From contig JAUNCZ010000008.1 of assembly GCA_030526405.1 (NCBI GenBank), forward strand, positions 1-64,000: a stretch of DNA of 64,000 nt. The letters are read 5' to 3'. This document shows positions 15,703 through 25,189 of this stretch, in pieces. Under the pieces are notes generated by a model, which was not told the origin of the DNA, ran no database searches, and was given only the letters and a program-made list of their open reading frames with translations. Within the stretch, counting starts at the first letter, position 1; each line of letters opens with the position of its first letter. The position numbers and the translations under genes were made by a program. Source of the DNA: Lachnospiraceae bacterium (GTDB lineage: Bacteria > Bacillota > Clostridia > Lachnospirales > Lachnospiraceae).

Positions 15703-17691
15703 TTAACCGCGGGCATCCCGCATATGGTCCTTCAGACTGAGCAGTTTGTCGCGGAGTTCTGCAGCCAACTCGAAGTTCAGCTCTGCAGCAGCGGATTTCA
15801 TCTGTTTTTCCAGCTTCTTAGCCAGCTTTTCCAGTTCCTTGAAGGACATGGATTCAGGGTCTTTTTCCAGGCGATGCTCTGTCTCGGCCACATCTCTGGA
15901 GATGCTGATCAGATCACGTACCCCCTTCTGGATGGTCTTTGGGGTGATTCCGTGGGCCTGGTTATAGGCCTGCTGGGCTTCCCTGCGCCTGGCTGTCTCA
16001 TCAATGGCGATCCGCATGGAATCGGTGATCACATCGGCATACATGATCACATGGCCCTCTGAATTTCGTGCAGCACGTCCGATGGTCTGGATCAGGGAGA
16101 CGGAGGAACGAAGGAATCCCTCTTTATCCGCATCCAGGATGGCCACCAGTGTGATCTCCGGAATATCCAGTCCCTCTCGCAGCAGGTTGATTCCCACCAG
16201 CACATCAAATACATCCAGACGCATATCCCGGATGATCTTGGTTCTCTCCAGGGCATCGATATCAGAGTGGAGATAGCGGACCCGGATTCCCACCTCCTTC
16301 ATATAGGCGGTAAGATCCTCTGCCATACGTTTGGTAAGGGTGGTGATCAGTACCTTGTGATGGGCAGCTACCTCCTTGTTGATCTCGCCGATGAGATCGT
16401 CGATCTGCCCTTCCACAGGTCGTACCTCCACCTTTGGATCCAGAAGTCCTGTGGGACGGATGATCTGCTCTGCACGAAGCAGCTCATGCTCTGCTTCATA
16501 CTCACCGGGGGTGGCAGACACAAAGAGGATCTGATCAATGCGCTCTTCAAATTCCTGAAAATTCAGAGGTCTGTTGTCCTTGGCTGAGGGCAGACGGAAT
16601 CCATAATCCACAAGGGTGGTCTTTCGTGACTGGTCACCGGAGTACATGGCACCGATCTGAGGGATTGTCTTGTGGGACTCATCGATGATGATCAGAAAAT
16701 CATCCGGGAAGAAATCCATCAGTGTATAGGGAGGCTGTCCAGGCTCCAGACCGGAAAGATGACGGGAATAGTTTTCAATACCGGAACAGATGCCTGTTTC
16801 CCGGAGCATCTCGATATCAAAGTTGGTGCGCTCCTCAATACGCTGTGCCTCCAGCAGCTTGTCCTGACTTTTGAAGAAGCGGACCTGCTCCTGCATTTCC
16901 TTTTCTATCTCTCCTGTGGCCTTCATGATGGTTTCCATGGGAACCACATAGTGAGAAGCCGGAGCGATGGCGCAGTAATTCAGAGAGCAGCGGATCTCCC
17001 CGGTAAGGACATCCACCTGAAGGATACGATCGATCTCGTCACCGAAGAACTCCACCCGGATGGCGATATCTGTTTCCTCAGCAGGAATGATCTCCAGCAC
17101 ATCTCCCCGGACACGGAAGGTTCCGCGGTGGAAATCAATCTCATTTCTCTCAAACTGGATGTCAATAAGAGCACGTATTACCTCATCCCTGTCCTTTTGC
17201 ATACCGGGACGAAGGGCAATGATCATCTGCTCATAGTCCTTTGGGCTTCCAAGACCGTAGATACAGGAAACACTGGATATGACGATGACATCCTTTCTCT
17301 CGATCAGGGAGGAAGTGGCAGAAAGACGAAGCTTGTCAATCTCGTCATTTCTGGAGGAGTCCTTTGCGATATAGGTATCAGAGGAGGGAACATAGGCCTC
17401 CGGCTGATAATAATCGTAATAGGATACAAAATATTCTACAGCATTCTTCGGAAAAAATTCCTTGAATTCTCCGTAGAGCTGTGCAGCCAGGGTTTTGTTA
17501 TGGGCAATAATCAGGGTGGGCTTATTCAGCTGCTGGATAACATTGGCCATGGTGAAGGTCTTTCCGGAACCGGTGACACCCAGCAGGGTCTCGCACTGGT
17601 TGCCGGAACGAAATCCATCCACCAGCTGCCGGATTGCCTGGGGCTGATCGCCGGTGGGGGCAAAATCAGATACTAATTCAAAATGATCCAT
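15703..17691 (-). CDS. uvrB: Excinuclease ABC subunit B
   Basis: 662 residues, full length. Walker A GVTGSGKT, the beta-hairpin region [12 protein letters not shown], helicase motifs DESH and RAARN, and a C-terminal UVR domain (about 620-660) that contacts UvrC. UvrB verifies damage after UvrA loading in nucleotide excision repair. AAAGGA precedes the ATG on the minus strand. The promoter and an SOS box lie just upstream. uvrA and uvrC are not in this window. Confidence 0.97.
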   Translation of the reverse strand: MDHFELVSDFAPTGDQPQAIRQLVDGFRSGNQCETLLGVTGSGKTFTMANVIQQLNKPTLIIAHNKTLAAQLYGEFKEFFPKNAVEYFVSYYDYYQPEAYVPSSDTYIAKDSSRNDEIDKLRLSATSSLIERKDVIVISSVSCIYGLGSPKDYEQMIIALRPGMQKDRDEVIRALIDIQFERNEIDFHRGTFRVRGDVLEIIPAEETDIAIRVEFFGDEIDRILQVDVLTGEIRCSLNYCAIAPASHYVVPMETIMKATGEIEKEMQEQVRFFKSQDKLLEAQRIEERTNFDIEMLRETGICSGIENYSRHLSGLEPGQPPYTLMDFFPDDFLIIIDESHKTIPQIGAMYSGDQSRKTTLVDYGFRLPSAKDNRPLNFQEFEERIDQILFVSATPGEYEAEHELLRAEQIIRPTGLLDPKVEVRPVEGQIDDLIGEINKEVAAHHKVLITTLTKRMAEDLTAYMKEVGIRVRYLHSDIDALERTKIIRDMRLDVFDVLVGINLLREGLDIPEITLVAILDADKEGFLRSSVSLIQTIGRAARNSEGHVIMYADVITDSMRIAIDETARRREAQQAYNQAHGITPKTIQKGVRDLISISRDVAETEHRLEKDPESMSFKELEKLAKKLEKQMKSAAAELNFELAAELRDKLLSLKDHMRDARG

Positions 17692-17715
17692 GAGATTTTC
17701 CTTTCAAAATCTATC

Positions 17716-17727
17716 GAACGGTTGTTC
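17716..17727 (-). promoter_or_regulatory. LexA (SOS) box of uvrB
   Basis: GAAC-GGTT-GTTC within CGAACGGTTGTTCC, the Firmicute DinR/LexA form. It lies between the -10 box and the uvrB start. The same GAAC-N4-GTTC pattern stands before recA. Confidence 0.85.
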
Positions 17728-17735
17728 CTGTTTTG

Positions 17736-17764
17736 ATTATAACAAAATACAATGGCCTTGTAAA
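17736..17764 (-). promoter_or_regulatory. uvrB promoter
   Basis: On the minus strand TTTACA, 17 bases, TATAAT, immediately upstream of the SOS box. Confidence 0.8.
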
Positions 17765-17833
17765 TGTACAGCATTTCTCCCGGAAGTCCACGGATCCGGA
17801 CAGAGGGAAAGCGCCCTGTTTCCCCCCTGTAAC

Positions 17834-17862
17834 TTGCAAATACAGTGGTAATCCAGTAAAAT
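17834..17862 (+). promoter_or_regulatory. Promoter of the MurE-type ligase gene
   Basis: TTGCAA, 17 bases, TAAAAT, 37 bases before the start codon. Confidence 0.65.
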
Positions 17863-17899
17863 ATACTAGAAAATCTATGCTTAAAAACAGGAGAGTATT

Positions 17900-19402
17900 A
17901 TGAACCAATTTACATGGAATGAATATAAAGAACTGTTGATGGAAGAGGCGATGCTGACCGATGCCTGGGATCCTTCAGAGAATCCTGCAGTGACACAGCT
18001 CACCTATGAATCCCAGAAGGTACAGCCGGGCTGTCTCTTTGTATGCAAGGGAGCTGCATTCAGACAGGCCTATCTGGAGGATGCCCTTGCCAGGGGCGCT
18101 GTGGGCTATGTAAGCGAGAAAGACTACGGAATTCCGGGAGTTCCCCATCTTCTTGTAAAAGATATCCGTAAGGCAATGCCTTCTCTGGCAAAGAAATTCT
18201 ACTGTGCACCGGATGAGGAGCTGAAGATCGTGGCCCTCACCGGAACAAAGGGAAAGACCACCACTGCGTATTTTATCAAGGAGCTTCTGGATGAGGCTCT
18301 GGAGCGGAAGGGTCAGCCTGAAAGTGCATTTCTCTCCACCGTGGAGGTATACGATGGAAAAAGCCGCCAGGGCTCATCCATCACAACACCGGAATCCATG
18401 GAGCTGTATCGTCATTTCAGAAATGCTGCCGACTCCGACATCTCTCTTCTGACCATGGAGGTTTCCAGTCAGGCCCTGAAGTATGACCGTGTGCTGGGGA
18501 TCCCCTTTGAGATCGGTGTGTTTCTGAATATTTCCGAGGATCATATCAGCCCTGTGGAGCATCCGGATTTTGAGGATTACTTCCAGGCGAAGCTGTCACT
18601 GTTTTCCAGAGTAAAAACAGCGGTGATCAACAGAAATGCTGATCATTATGAGAGAATTCTGGAGGCAGCAGCCTGCGCAGAGCAGGTGGTGACCTTTGGT
18701 ACAGAGCTGGATGCGGATGTGTTTGGCTATGAGATTCGTACTGAAAACGGAAAGATCACGTTCCGGGTAAGAACAGAGAGCTTTGACGAGAAATTCACCC
18801 TGGCCATGCACGGAATCTTCAATGTGGAGAATGCTCTGGCAGCCATTGCTGTGGGAACTGTACTGGGATTTGAGCCAGCGGCTATGAAAGCAGCCCTGGA
18901 GCGTGTTCAGGTAGGTGGCCGTATGGAGGAATATACAAGCAGGGATGGCGCTGTTCATGTGATTGTGGACTATGCTCATAATGGACTGAGCTTCCGCAAG
19001 ATCTTTGAGTCCTCTGCACTGGAGTATCCGGAGGCGGAGCGAAGAGTTGTGTTCGGCTGTCCCGGTGGAAAAGCCATCAACCGACGGGGGGATATGGGCG
19101 AGGCTGTGTCTGAGTCCTGTGTGAAGGCCTATCTCACTGCGGATGATCCGGGACCTGAGAAGGTGGAGGAGATCTGCAGACAGATTGCAGAGCACATTGA
19201 CGGGGAGCGCTGCAGCTATGAGTGTATTCCCGACAGAGCGGAGGCCATTGAGAAGGCCATTGCCGAGATCAGAGCGGAAGGAAAGGACAGTGCCGTACTG
19301 CTGGTGCTTGGAAAGGGCAGTGAGACTGCCCAGAAGATAGAAGGGAAATCTGTACCCTATGAGTCAGATGCAGCAGTGGTAAAAAGGGTTCTTGGGATTT
19401 AA
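17900..19402 (+). CDS. murE: MurE-type UDP-N-acetylmuramoyl-tripeptide synthetase
   Basis: 500 residues with the three Mur-ligase domains: UDP-substrate domain (about 1-105), ATP domain with GTKGKTT (about 114-120), and C-terminal domain. It adds the third amino acid to UDP-MurNAc-L-Ala-D-Glu. The residue-selecting motif, DNPR in meso-diaminopimelate enzymes, reads DDPG here, so the third residue may not be diaminopimelate, or this may be an accessory copy. AGGAG precedes the ATG. It is transcribed with the VWA and MoxR genes in the same direction. Confidence 0.85.
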   Translation: MNQFTWNEYKELLMEEAMLTDAWDPSENPAVTQLTYESQKVQPGCLFVCKGAAFRQAYLEDALARGAVGYVSEKDYGIPGVPHLLVKDIRKAMPSLAKKFYCAPDEELKIVALTGTKGKTTTAYFIKELLDEALERKGQPESAFLSTVEVYDGKSRQGSSITTPESMELYRHFRNAADSDISLLTMEVSSQALKYDRVLGIPFEIGVFLNISEDHISPVEHPDFEDYFQAKLSLFSRVKTAVINRNADHYERILEAAACAEQVVTFGTELDADVFGYEIRTENGKITFRVRTESFDEKFTLAMHGIFNVENALAAIAVGTVLGFEPAAMKAALERVQVGGRMEEYTSRDGAVHVIVDYAHNGLSFRKIFESSALEYPEAERRVVFGCPGGKAINRRGDMGEAVSESCVKAYLTADDPGPEKVEEICRQIAEHIDGERCSYECIPDRAEAIEKAIAEIRAEGKDSAVLLVLGKGSETAQKIEGKSVPYESDAAVVKRVLGI

Positions 19403-19470
19403 ATAACGTCATTTTTCCCGGGGTGTCAGGGAAAATGCTTGTCAGAGTGAAGTACACAGGTGCAGAGAAT

Positions 19471-21300
19471 ATGAAGGGACAGGAACTTCTGGAAGAATTT
19501 AAAAGAGTTAGAAGGGACGCACTGAAACTGGAAATCGCGCTGGAGATATTCCGGCCGGGCATGGAGCAGGAGCTGTCAGAGGAGGAGAGACAGGAGATTT
19601 TTCGTTATCTGGAATGGAGGAAGCGATCTGCTGTCCAGTATCTGATTCAGAGGGGAGATCTGGTCCGGCTGCGGGCTCTGAAAAAAAGGGGCTGGCTGGA
19701 GGAGCAGTATCTGGAGAATTACAGAGAGATGGCGATACAGGCAAAAGAAACGGAGATCTGGGCCTGGCTGGTGAGGTACGGAGTACAGCCGGAACCGGAG
19801 TCTTCTGCTCTGCCATTGAACTGTAGCAAACCCAAAGATGATCTCTGCAGAAAGACAGAGGTTACAGGAGAGACAGGAGCAGCTGTTTTGAAAAGTGCTG
19901 CTGCAGAAGAGACTGCCTGCAGTGCCGTTCAGAAGAATGCTGAGGGGAATGCGTCCCCTGCTTACGATGCCGCCGTCGGTCTCTGTAAAAGAGTGTGGGA
20001 ACTGACCTTGAAAAATCTCAGAATGAAGCTGCCGGGACTTTCAGAGGCGCTGGGAACCCTGCGTTTTACTCCGGATGCAGAGGTGAAGTATCTGGCCTGT
20101 GACGGCTTTACGGTATACTATGCTCCGGATTCGGTGCTGCAGCATTACCGGCAGAATGCAGGGGGAATGGAGAGGGATCTTCTCCATATGATCCTGCACA
20201 ACATGTATCTTCATCCTGTGCTGATGAGAAATAAAAGCCAGCCCCACTGGAATCTGGCCTGCGATCTCACTGTGGAACGGATCCTGGACAGCTGGCAGCT
20301 GAAGGGACTGGAGCGGCCGGGGGCTGATTTCCGCTCCTATCATCTGAAGGAACTGAAGCTTCCAAGGCGCTGGAACAGCGTGGATACCATGTACGAGACC
20401 CTTATGGAGCAGTACCCCTCTCTGGAGAAACTGAAGCAGCTGGAGGAGCTGAACCGGATTGATGACCATTGCAGATGGCTGGTCTACAGGCCTAAGGAGG
20501 ATGAGGATTTCAGACGGGAATCCTCTGATGACGGTGAAGGGCAGCCGGGAACCGGTGATGGAAAGGCATTTATCGATCAATGGGACCGTCTGCGGAAGGA
20601 ATGGAATCCTCAGATGGGGGAGGAACATAACCGGGCAGGTAATCAGTCCGGTGTAGCGGTGCAGAAAACCCCTGTGAAGCAGAAAAAGGAGTATGATTAC
20701 AGGCATTTTCTGGAGGGCTTTATGGTCTGCCAGGAGGAGGTAGAGCTGGATCTGGACAGCATCGATTATCTGCCCTACTGGTACAGCAGAAATCACTATA
20801 AGGATATTGTGCTGATCGAGCCACTGGAATATAAGGAAGTACATAAGCTGGATGAGATGGTGATTGCCATTGATACCTCCGGTTCCTGCTCCGGCAGAAT
20901 CGTGAAGCGCTTTCTTCAGGAGACCTGGTCCATCCTCACGGAGAGTGGAAATTTCTTTAAAAAGATGCATGTGCACATTATCCAGTGCGATTCTGCCATT
21001 CAGGAGCATGTGGTGGTGCATTCCAGGGAGGAATTTCAGGAATATATGGAGGATGTGACTGTAAAGGGACTGGGAGGAACAGATTTCAGACCTGTCTTTG
21101 AACTGGTTCAGAAGCTGATCCAGGAGAAGGAGTTACTGAATCTGAAGGCACTTCTCTATTTTACAGATGGAGACGGTGTCTTTCCCAAGGAGAAACCACC
21201 CTTTGAGACGGCATTTATCTTTTTGAACCGGGCATATGAAAAGCAGAAGATCCCGGAGTGGGCCATTCGCCTGAATCTGGGTTTGAAATTGGAGGAATAA
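19471..21300 (+). CDS. DUF2201 / VWA-like domain protein
   Basis: 609 residues from the ATG at 19471. The middle has a DUF2201 putative metallopeptidase segment with an HxxxH-type element (LLHMILHNMYLHP). The C-terminal third is a von Willebrand A-like domain: the metal-site motif DTSGSCSG, then GGTDFRP and FTDGDG. A Glu/Arg-rich N-terminal part (1-150) has no recognised fold. It ends 4 bases before a MoxR-type ATPase gene, and such pairs act as chaperone-like assembly or metal-insertion machines. The start is uncertain (an upstream GTG at 19423 is possible). Confidence 0.8.
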   Translation: MKGQELLEEFKRVRRDALKLEIALEIFRPGMEQELSEEERQEIFRYLEWRKRSAVQYLIQRGDLVRLRALKKRGWLEEQYLENYREMAIQAKETEIWAWLVRYGVQPEPESSALPLNCSKPKDDLCRKTEVTGETGAAVLKSAAAEETACSAVQKNAEGNASPAYDAAVGLCKRVWELTLKNLRMKLPGLSEALGTLRFTPDAEVKYLACDGFTVYYAPDSVLQHYRQNAGGMERDLLHMILHNMYLHPVLMRNKSQPHWNLACDLTVERILDSWQLKGLERPGADFRSYHLKELKLPRRWNSVDTMYETLMEQYPSLEKLKQLEELNRIDDHCRWLVYRPKEDEDFRRESSDDGEGQPGTGDGKAFIDQWDRLRKEWNPQMGEEHNRAGNQSGVAVQKTPVKQKKEYDYRHFLEGFMVCQEEVELDLDSIDYLPYWYSRNHYKDIVLIEPLEYKEVHKLDEMVIAIDTSGSCSGRIVKRFLQETWSILTESGNFFKKMHVHIIQCDSAIQEHVVVHSREEFQEYMEDVTVKGLGGTDFRPVFELVQKLIQEKELLNLKALLYFTDGDGVFPKEKPPFETAFIFLNRAYEKQKIPEWAIRLNLGLKLEE

Positions 21301-21304
21301 TTCC

Positions 21305-22834
21305 ATGAATATACAGGAAGCAAAGGATGAGATTATTCATACTGTCAAAATCTATACAAGGAAAAATGACAAGGGCCAGTATCTGATCCCTACGGTGCAC
21401 CAGCGGCCAATTCTTCTGATCGGACCGCCTGGAATCGGAAAGACAGCCATCATGCGCCAGGCTGCTGAGGCCTGTGGGGTGGGTCTGGTGGCCTATACCA
21501 TTACCCATCACACCAGACAGAGCGCGGTGGGCCTGCCCATTGTCAGTACCCGGAACTACGGCGGAAGAGAGGTATCCGTAACGGAATATACCATGTCTGA
21601 GATCGTTGCCTCTGTCTACGAGTGCATTGAGCAGACAGGAAATCCAGAGGGAATTCTCTTTATCGATGAGATTAACTGTGTATCTGAGACACTGACCCCC
21701 ACCATGCTGCAGTTTCTGCAGAATAAGACCTTCGGAACCCACCGTGTGCCGGAGGGATGGATCATTGTGGCGGCGGGAAATCCTCCGGAGTACAATAAAT
21801 CGGCCCGAATGTTTGATGTGGTTACCCTTGACAGGGTAAAGAGTATCAACATCGAGGTGGATTTTCCAGTATGGAAGCGCTATGCATCGCAGATGGGCAT
21901 GCACAGTGCCATTATCTCCTATCTGTCCTCCAAAACACAGAACTTTTACTATATAGAAGAGGCAAGGGGAGACAGAGATTTCGTCACAGCGAGAGGCTGG
22001 GATGATCTTTCTGTGCTTCTGAAGGCCTATGAGGAGGAGGAAATTCCGGTGACTCTTCCTGTGATCCGGGAGTATATTCACAGTGACAGGATCGCATCGG
22101 ATTTTGCAGCCTATTATCGTATGTTTACAGGATATAAGAAGGAATATGCACCCCAGAAGATTTTGCAGGGAAGTGCCACCGGTGAGGAGATTCTTCGCCA
22201 GCAGAAGCTGCTTGTTCAGGCACTGCCGGATGAGCAGTACAGTATCCTGCAGATGTTTCTGTCGGAACTTCATGGTCTGTTTGGAAGGCATCAGGAGGCT
22301 GAAATGCTCCAGAAGCGCAAACAGGAAGTATTTCTTCAGATCAGAAGCTTCGGGGAGAGACAGAAGGGTCTTGCGGCTGAACAGCTGCTGGTCCGTTTTC
22401 TTGAGCAGTTTGACAATGCTCTGAAGATCAAGGATGAGCATCAGATCATATCGGAGGCAGACAGAAAGCGGGAGGAGGCTGTGAGTCGGTTTTATGCTGA
22501 CTGTATGTATGAGCTGAAGGGAGAACGGGTGACGGATCCGGAGCTGGCAGGTGACAGGCTGGAGAAAAAACTCTCAGAGGCCGAGGCAGCAGGGGAGAGA
22601 AATGCCCGGGAACTGCTGTCCATGGTAGACAGAGCGCTGCAGTTTCTGGAGGAATCCGTAGGTGAAGGGGAAATGATGGGCTATTTTATGACGTCTCTTT
22701 CCCAGAATCCTTCCGCAGCCCGTTTTCTTGGAAATCATTATTGCCAGCGCTTTGTTGCCCATCTGGGTCTGATGGCAGCTGTGGATGAGGAGGCTGAGCT
22801 GAAGCGACAGATTGAGGAGTACAGAAATCAGTAG
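21305..22834 (+). CDS. MoxR-type AAA+ ATPase
   Basis: 509 residues. Walker A GPPGIGKT (40-47), Walker B ILFIDEIN, sensor 1 VAAGNPPEYN, and an arginine-containing stretch near FDVVTLDRVKSI. The C-terminal 200 residues are helical, charged and probably coiled coil; they are unrecognised. It is coupled to the VWA-like gene (4-base gap), matching the general MoxR-VWA partnership. The client is unknown; glycogen synthase follows but has its own promoter. Confidence 0.88.
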   Translation: MNIQEAKDEIIHTVKIYTRKNDKGQYLIPTVHQRPILLIGPPGIGKTAIMRQAAEACGVGLVAYTITHHTRQSAVGLPIVSTRNYGGREVSVTEYTMSEIVASVYECIEQTGNPEGILFIDEINCVSETLTPTMLQFLQNKTFGTHRVPEGWIIVAAGNPPEYNKSARMFDVVTLDRVKSINIEVDFPVWKRYASQMGMHSAIISYLSSKTQNFYYIEEARGDRDFVTARGWDDLSVLLKAYEEEEIPVTLPVIREYIHSDRIASDFAAYYRMFTGYKKEYAPQKILQGSATGEEILRQQKLLVQALPDEQYSILQMFLSELHGLFGRHQEAEMLQKRKQEVFLQIRSFGERQKGLAAEQLLVRFLEQFDNALKIKDEHQIISEADRKREEAVSRFYADCMYELKGERVTDPELAGDRLEKKLSEAEAAGERNARELLSMVDRALQFLEESVGEGEMMGYFMTSLSQNPSAARFLGNHYCQRFVAHLGLMAAVDEEAELKRQIEEYRNQ

Positions 22835-22863
22835 CTGCCAGAGGGCAAAAACCACGGGATTCC

Positions 22864-22892
22864 GTGACAAAAGCTGACTGATTCGTTATAAT
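22864..22892 (+). promoter_or_regulatory. glgA promoter
   Basis: GTGACA, 17 bases, TATAAT. Confidence 0.75.
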
Positions 22893-22934
22893 AAAGGGGA
22901 TGTGTGTAATCCGATAAAAGGGGGATAAAAGAAT

Positions 22935-24377
22935 ATGAAAAAAATTCTGTTTGCGGCATCTGAGTGTGTGCCGTTTATCAAAACAGGAGGTCTGGCGGAT
23001 GTTGTTGGTTCGCTTCCAAAGGAGTATCAGAGTGAGTACTTTGACTGCCGCGTTGTGATTCCGAAATATGCGGGGATCAAAGAAAAATATAAAGAGCAGA
23101 TGGAGTTTGTTACCAGCTTTTATATGGATCTGAACTGGAGAGATCAGTATGTGGGTATTTTCTCCCTGGTGCTGGATGGAATCACCTATTATTTTATTGA
23201 TAATGAGGAGCATTTTGGAGGGGATAAGCCCTATGCAGGAATGCCATGGGATCTGGAGAAGTTTGCATTTTTCTCAAAAGCAGTGCTTTCCATCCTTCCG
23301 GTGATCGACTTCAGACCGGATGTGATCCACTGTCATGACTGGCAGACCGGTCTTGTTCCGGTATACCTGAATGAGCGTTTCCAGGGAAATGAATTCTATC
23401 ATGGAATCAAATCTGTTATGACCATTCATAACCTGAAATTCCAGGGCATCTGGGGCATGGACAGCATGAAGAGCATCACTGGTCTGTCTGATTATTACTT
23501 TACCCCGGATAAACTGGAGTTCAAGGGAGACGGTAACTTCCTGAAGGGTGGTCTTGTGTACTCAGATGCCATCACCACAGTCAGCAACACCTACGCAGAG
23601 GAGATTAAAACTCCTTTCTACGGCGAGGGTCTGGACGGTCTGATGCAGGCAAGAGCAAGAGATCTCCGTGGTATTGTAAACGGAATCGACTACACCGATT
23701 ATGATCCTTCCTCTGACCCGATGATCAGTAAGCATTATAATGTGAAGAACTTCAGAAGAGAGAAGAAGGTAAACAAGACAGAGCTGCAGAAGAGACTGGG
23801 ACTGGAGGTGGATCCGAAGAAGATGATGATCGGTATTGTTTCCCGTCTGACAGACCAGAAGGGATTCGATCTGATTGCCTATATGATGGAGGAACTCTGC
23901 CAGGATGATATCCAGCTTGTGGTGCTGGGAACCGGTGAGGAACGTTATGAGAACATGTTCCGCCATTTCGCATGGAAGTATGATAAGAAAGTATCTGCAA
24001 ACATCTTCTATTCAGAGGAGCTTTCCCACCAGATCTATGCTGCCTGTGATGCATTTCTGATGCCATCCCTCTTTGAGCCCTGCGGTTTAAGCCAGCTTAT
24101 GAGTCTCCGTTACGGTACTGTGCCGATTGTTCGTGAGACAGGTGGTCTGAAGGATACGGTTCAGCCATACAATGAGTATGAGGGTACAGGAACCGGATTC
24201 TCCTTTGCGAACTACAATGCCCATGAGATGCTGGGCACTGTGCGCTATGCAGAACGCATCTACTACGATAAAAAACGTGACTGGAACAAGATTGTGGATC
24301 GTGCCATGGCAGCTGATTTTTCCTGGAGTGCATCTGCCAGGAAATATCAGGAGCTGTATGACTGGCTGATCGGCTGA
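22935..24377 (+). CDS. glgA: Glycogen synthase (ADP-glucose type)
   Basis: 480 residues, a GT5 enzyme that extends alpha-1,4-glucan from ADP-glucose. The KTGGLADVVGSLPK motif (16-29) binds ADP-glucose; HCHDWQTGLVP and the C-terminal LMPSLFEPCGLSQL with its catalytic Glu are present. AAGGGGG lies before the ATG. No other glycogen genes (glgC, glgB, glgP) are adjacent, so it is an isolated synthase with its own promoter and terminator. Confidence 0.96.
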   Translation: MKKILFAASECVPFIKTGGLADVVGSLPKEYQSEYFDCRVVIPKYAGIKEKYKEQMEFVTSFYMDLNWRDQYVGIFSLVLDGITYYFIDNEEHFGGDKPYAGMPWDLEKFAFFSKAVLSILPVIDFRPDVIHCHDWQTGLVPVYLNERFQGNEFYHGIKSVMTIHNLKFQGIWGMDSMKSITGLSDYYFTPDKLEFKGDGNFLKGGLVYSDAITTVSNTYAEEIKTPFYGEGLDGLMQARARDLRGIVNGIDYTDYDPSSDPMISKHYNVKNFRREKKVNKTELQKRLGLEVDPKKMMIGIVSRLTDQKGFDLIAYMMEELCQDDIQLVVLGTGEERYENMFRHFAWKYDKKVSANIFYSEELSHQIYAACDAFLMPSLFEPCGLSQLMSLRYGTVPIVRETGGLKDTVQPYNEYEGTGTGFSFANYNAHEMLGTVRYAERIYYDKKRDWNKIVDRAMAADFSWSASARKYQELYDWLIG

Positions 24378-24418
24378 AATACCGGGTCTGTCCTGTAAAG
24401 GAGGATCCTTCCAAAATC

Positions 24419-24464
24419 GAGAGGTGTCTGTTGTATTAAAACAATGGATGCCTCTCTTGTTTTT
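24419..24464 (+). terminator. Terminator after glgA
   Basis: GAGAGG / CCTCTC outer stem extended by an inner TGTTGT / ACAA pairing, followed by TTGTTTTT. The repeat begins directly after it. Confidence 0.75.
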
Positions 24465-25010
24465 CGCGAGCAACGAGTCAAAGTCCGTGTTACCACTCCT
24501 GCAATCCTCCCGGGATTCGCACTCCATGGGGCCCCTGCCCACCCTGCGTGCTCATCCGGGGGCGTGCCAGAAAGCCCTCTCGCCCCTTACATGCAAGCAT
24601 GACGTGGCGAAAGGGCTTTCTGCCACTGTAAGCAGCCGTATACAGGAAAAGGCCAGATTACGGATTGCTCCGTGTTACCACTCCCGCAATCCCCCCGGGA
24701 TTCGCACTCCATGGGGCCCCTGCCCCCCTGCGTGCTCATCCGGGGGCGTGTCAGAAAGCCCTCACGCCCCTTACATGCAAGCATGACGTGGCGAAAGGGC
24801 TTTCTGCCACTGTAAGCAGCCGTATACAGGAAAAGGCCAGATTACGGATTGCTCCGTGTTACCACTCCCGCAATCCCCCCGGGATTCGCACTCCATGGGG
24901 CCCCTGCCCCCCTGCGTGCTCATCCGGGGGCGTGTCAGAAAGCCCTCTCGCCCCTTACATGCAAGCATGACGTGGCGTAAGAGCTTTCTGACACTGTAAT
25001 CTGGCGGGAA
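24465..25010 (+). repeat. GC-rich 184-bp tandem repeat, about three copies
   Basis: Three nearly identical units; the same GTTACCACTC landmark starts at 24489, 24674 and 24858 (periods 185 and 184). Each holds a long imperfect hairpin, in copy 1 CAGAAAGCCC (24568-24577) with GGGCTTTCTG (24613-24622), continued by TCGCC/GGCGA. In copy 3 the right arm has decayed. Small open frames inside are by-products. The first 25 bases recur at 61328 with one difference, so this is a dispersed family. No gene lies between 24378 and 25189. Confidence 0.9.
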
Positions 25011-25104
25011 ATTGACGGGAGGGAGAAGAAATGATATGATGAGTGTGTCATATTTTTTGCGCAGCGGTCGCTGTGATTTCCCTGAAAAATCAGTATTTTA
25101 AGAG

Positions 25105-25134
25105 TTGACAAGAGGTGGGCAAGTGTACTATTAT
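25105..25134 (+). promoter_or_regulatory. recA promoter
   Basis: TTGACA, 18 bases, TATTAT, just ahead of the SOS box. Confidence 0.8.
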
Positions 25135-25147
25135 TGATTCAGAAGAC

Positions 25148-25159
25148 GAACACTTGTTC
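25148..25159 (+). promoter_or_regulatory. LexA (SOS) box of recA
   Basis: GAAC-ACTT-GTTC within CGAACACTTGTTCT, placed over the start of transcription. It matches the uvrB box in half sites and spacing. Confidence 0.85.
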
Positions 25160-25189
25160 TGTTTGTGTATCGATAAAGGAGATTTACAG

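Noticed and set aside
24585..24970. Repeated 65- to 120-residue open frames on both strands in the repeat after glgA
   Set aside because: They arise from the 184-bp repeat itself, have no ribosome binding site, no recognisable family, and sit in hairpin DNA.
24465..25010. CRISPR array
   Set aside because: Units are 184 bp, tandem without unique spacers, and carry a long internal hairpin; no cas genes are present.
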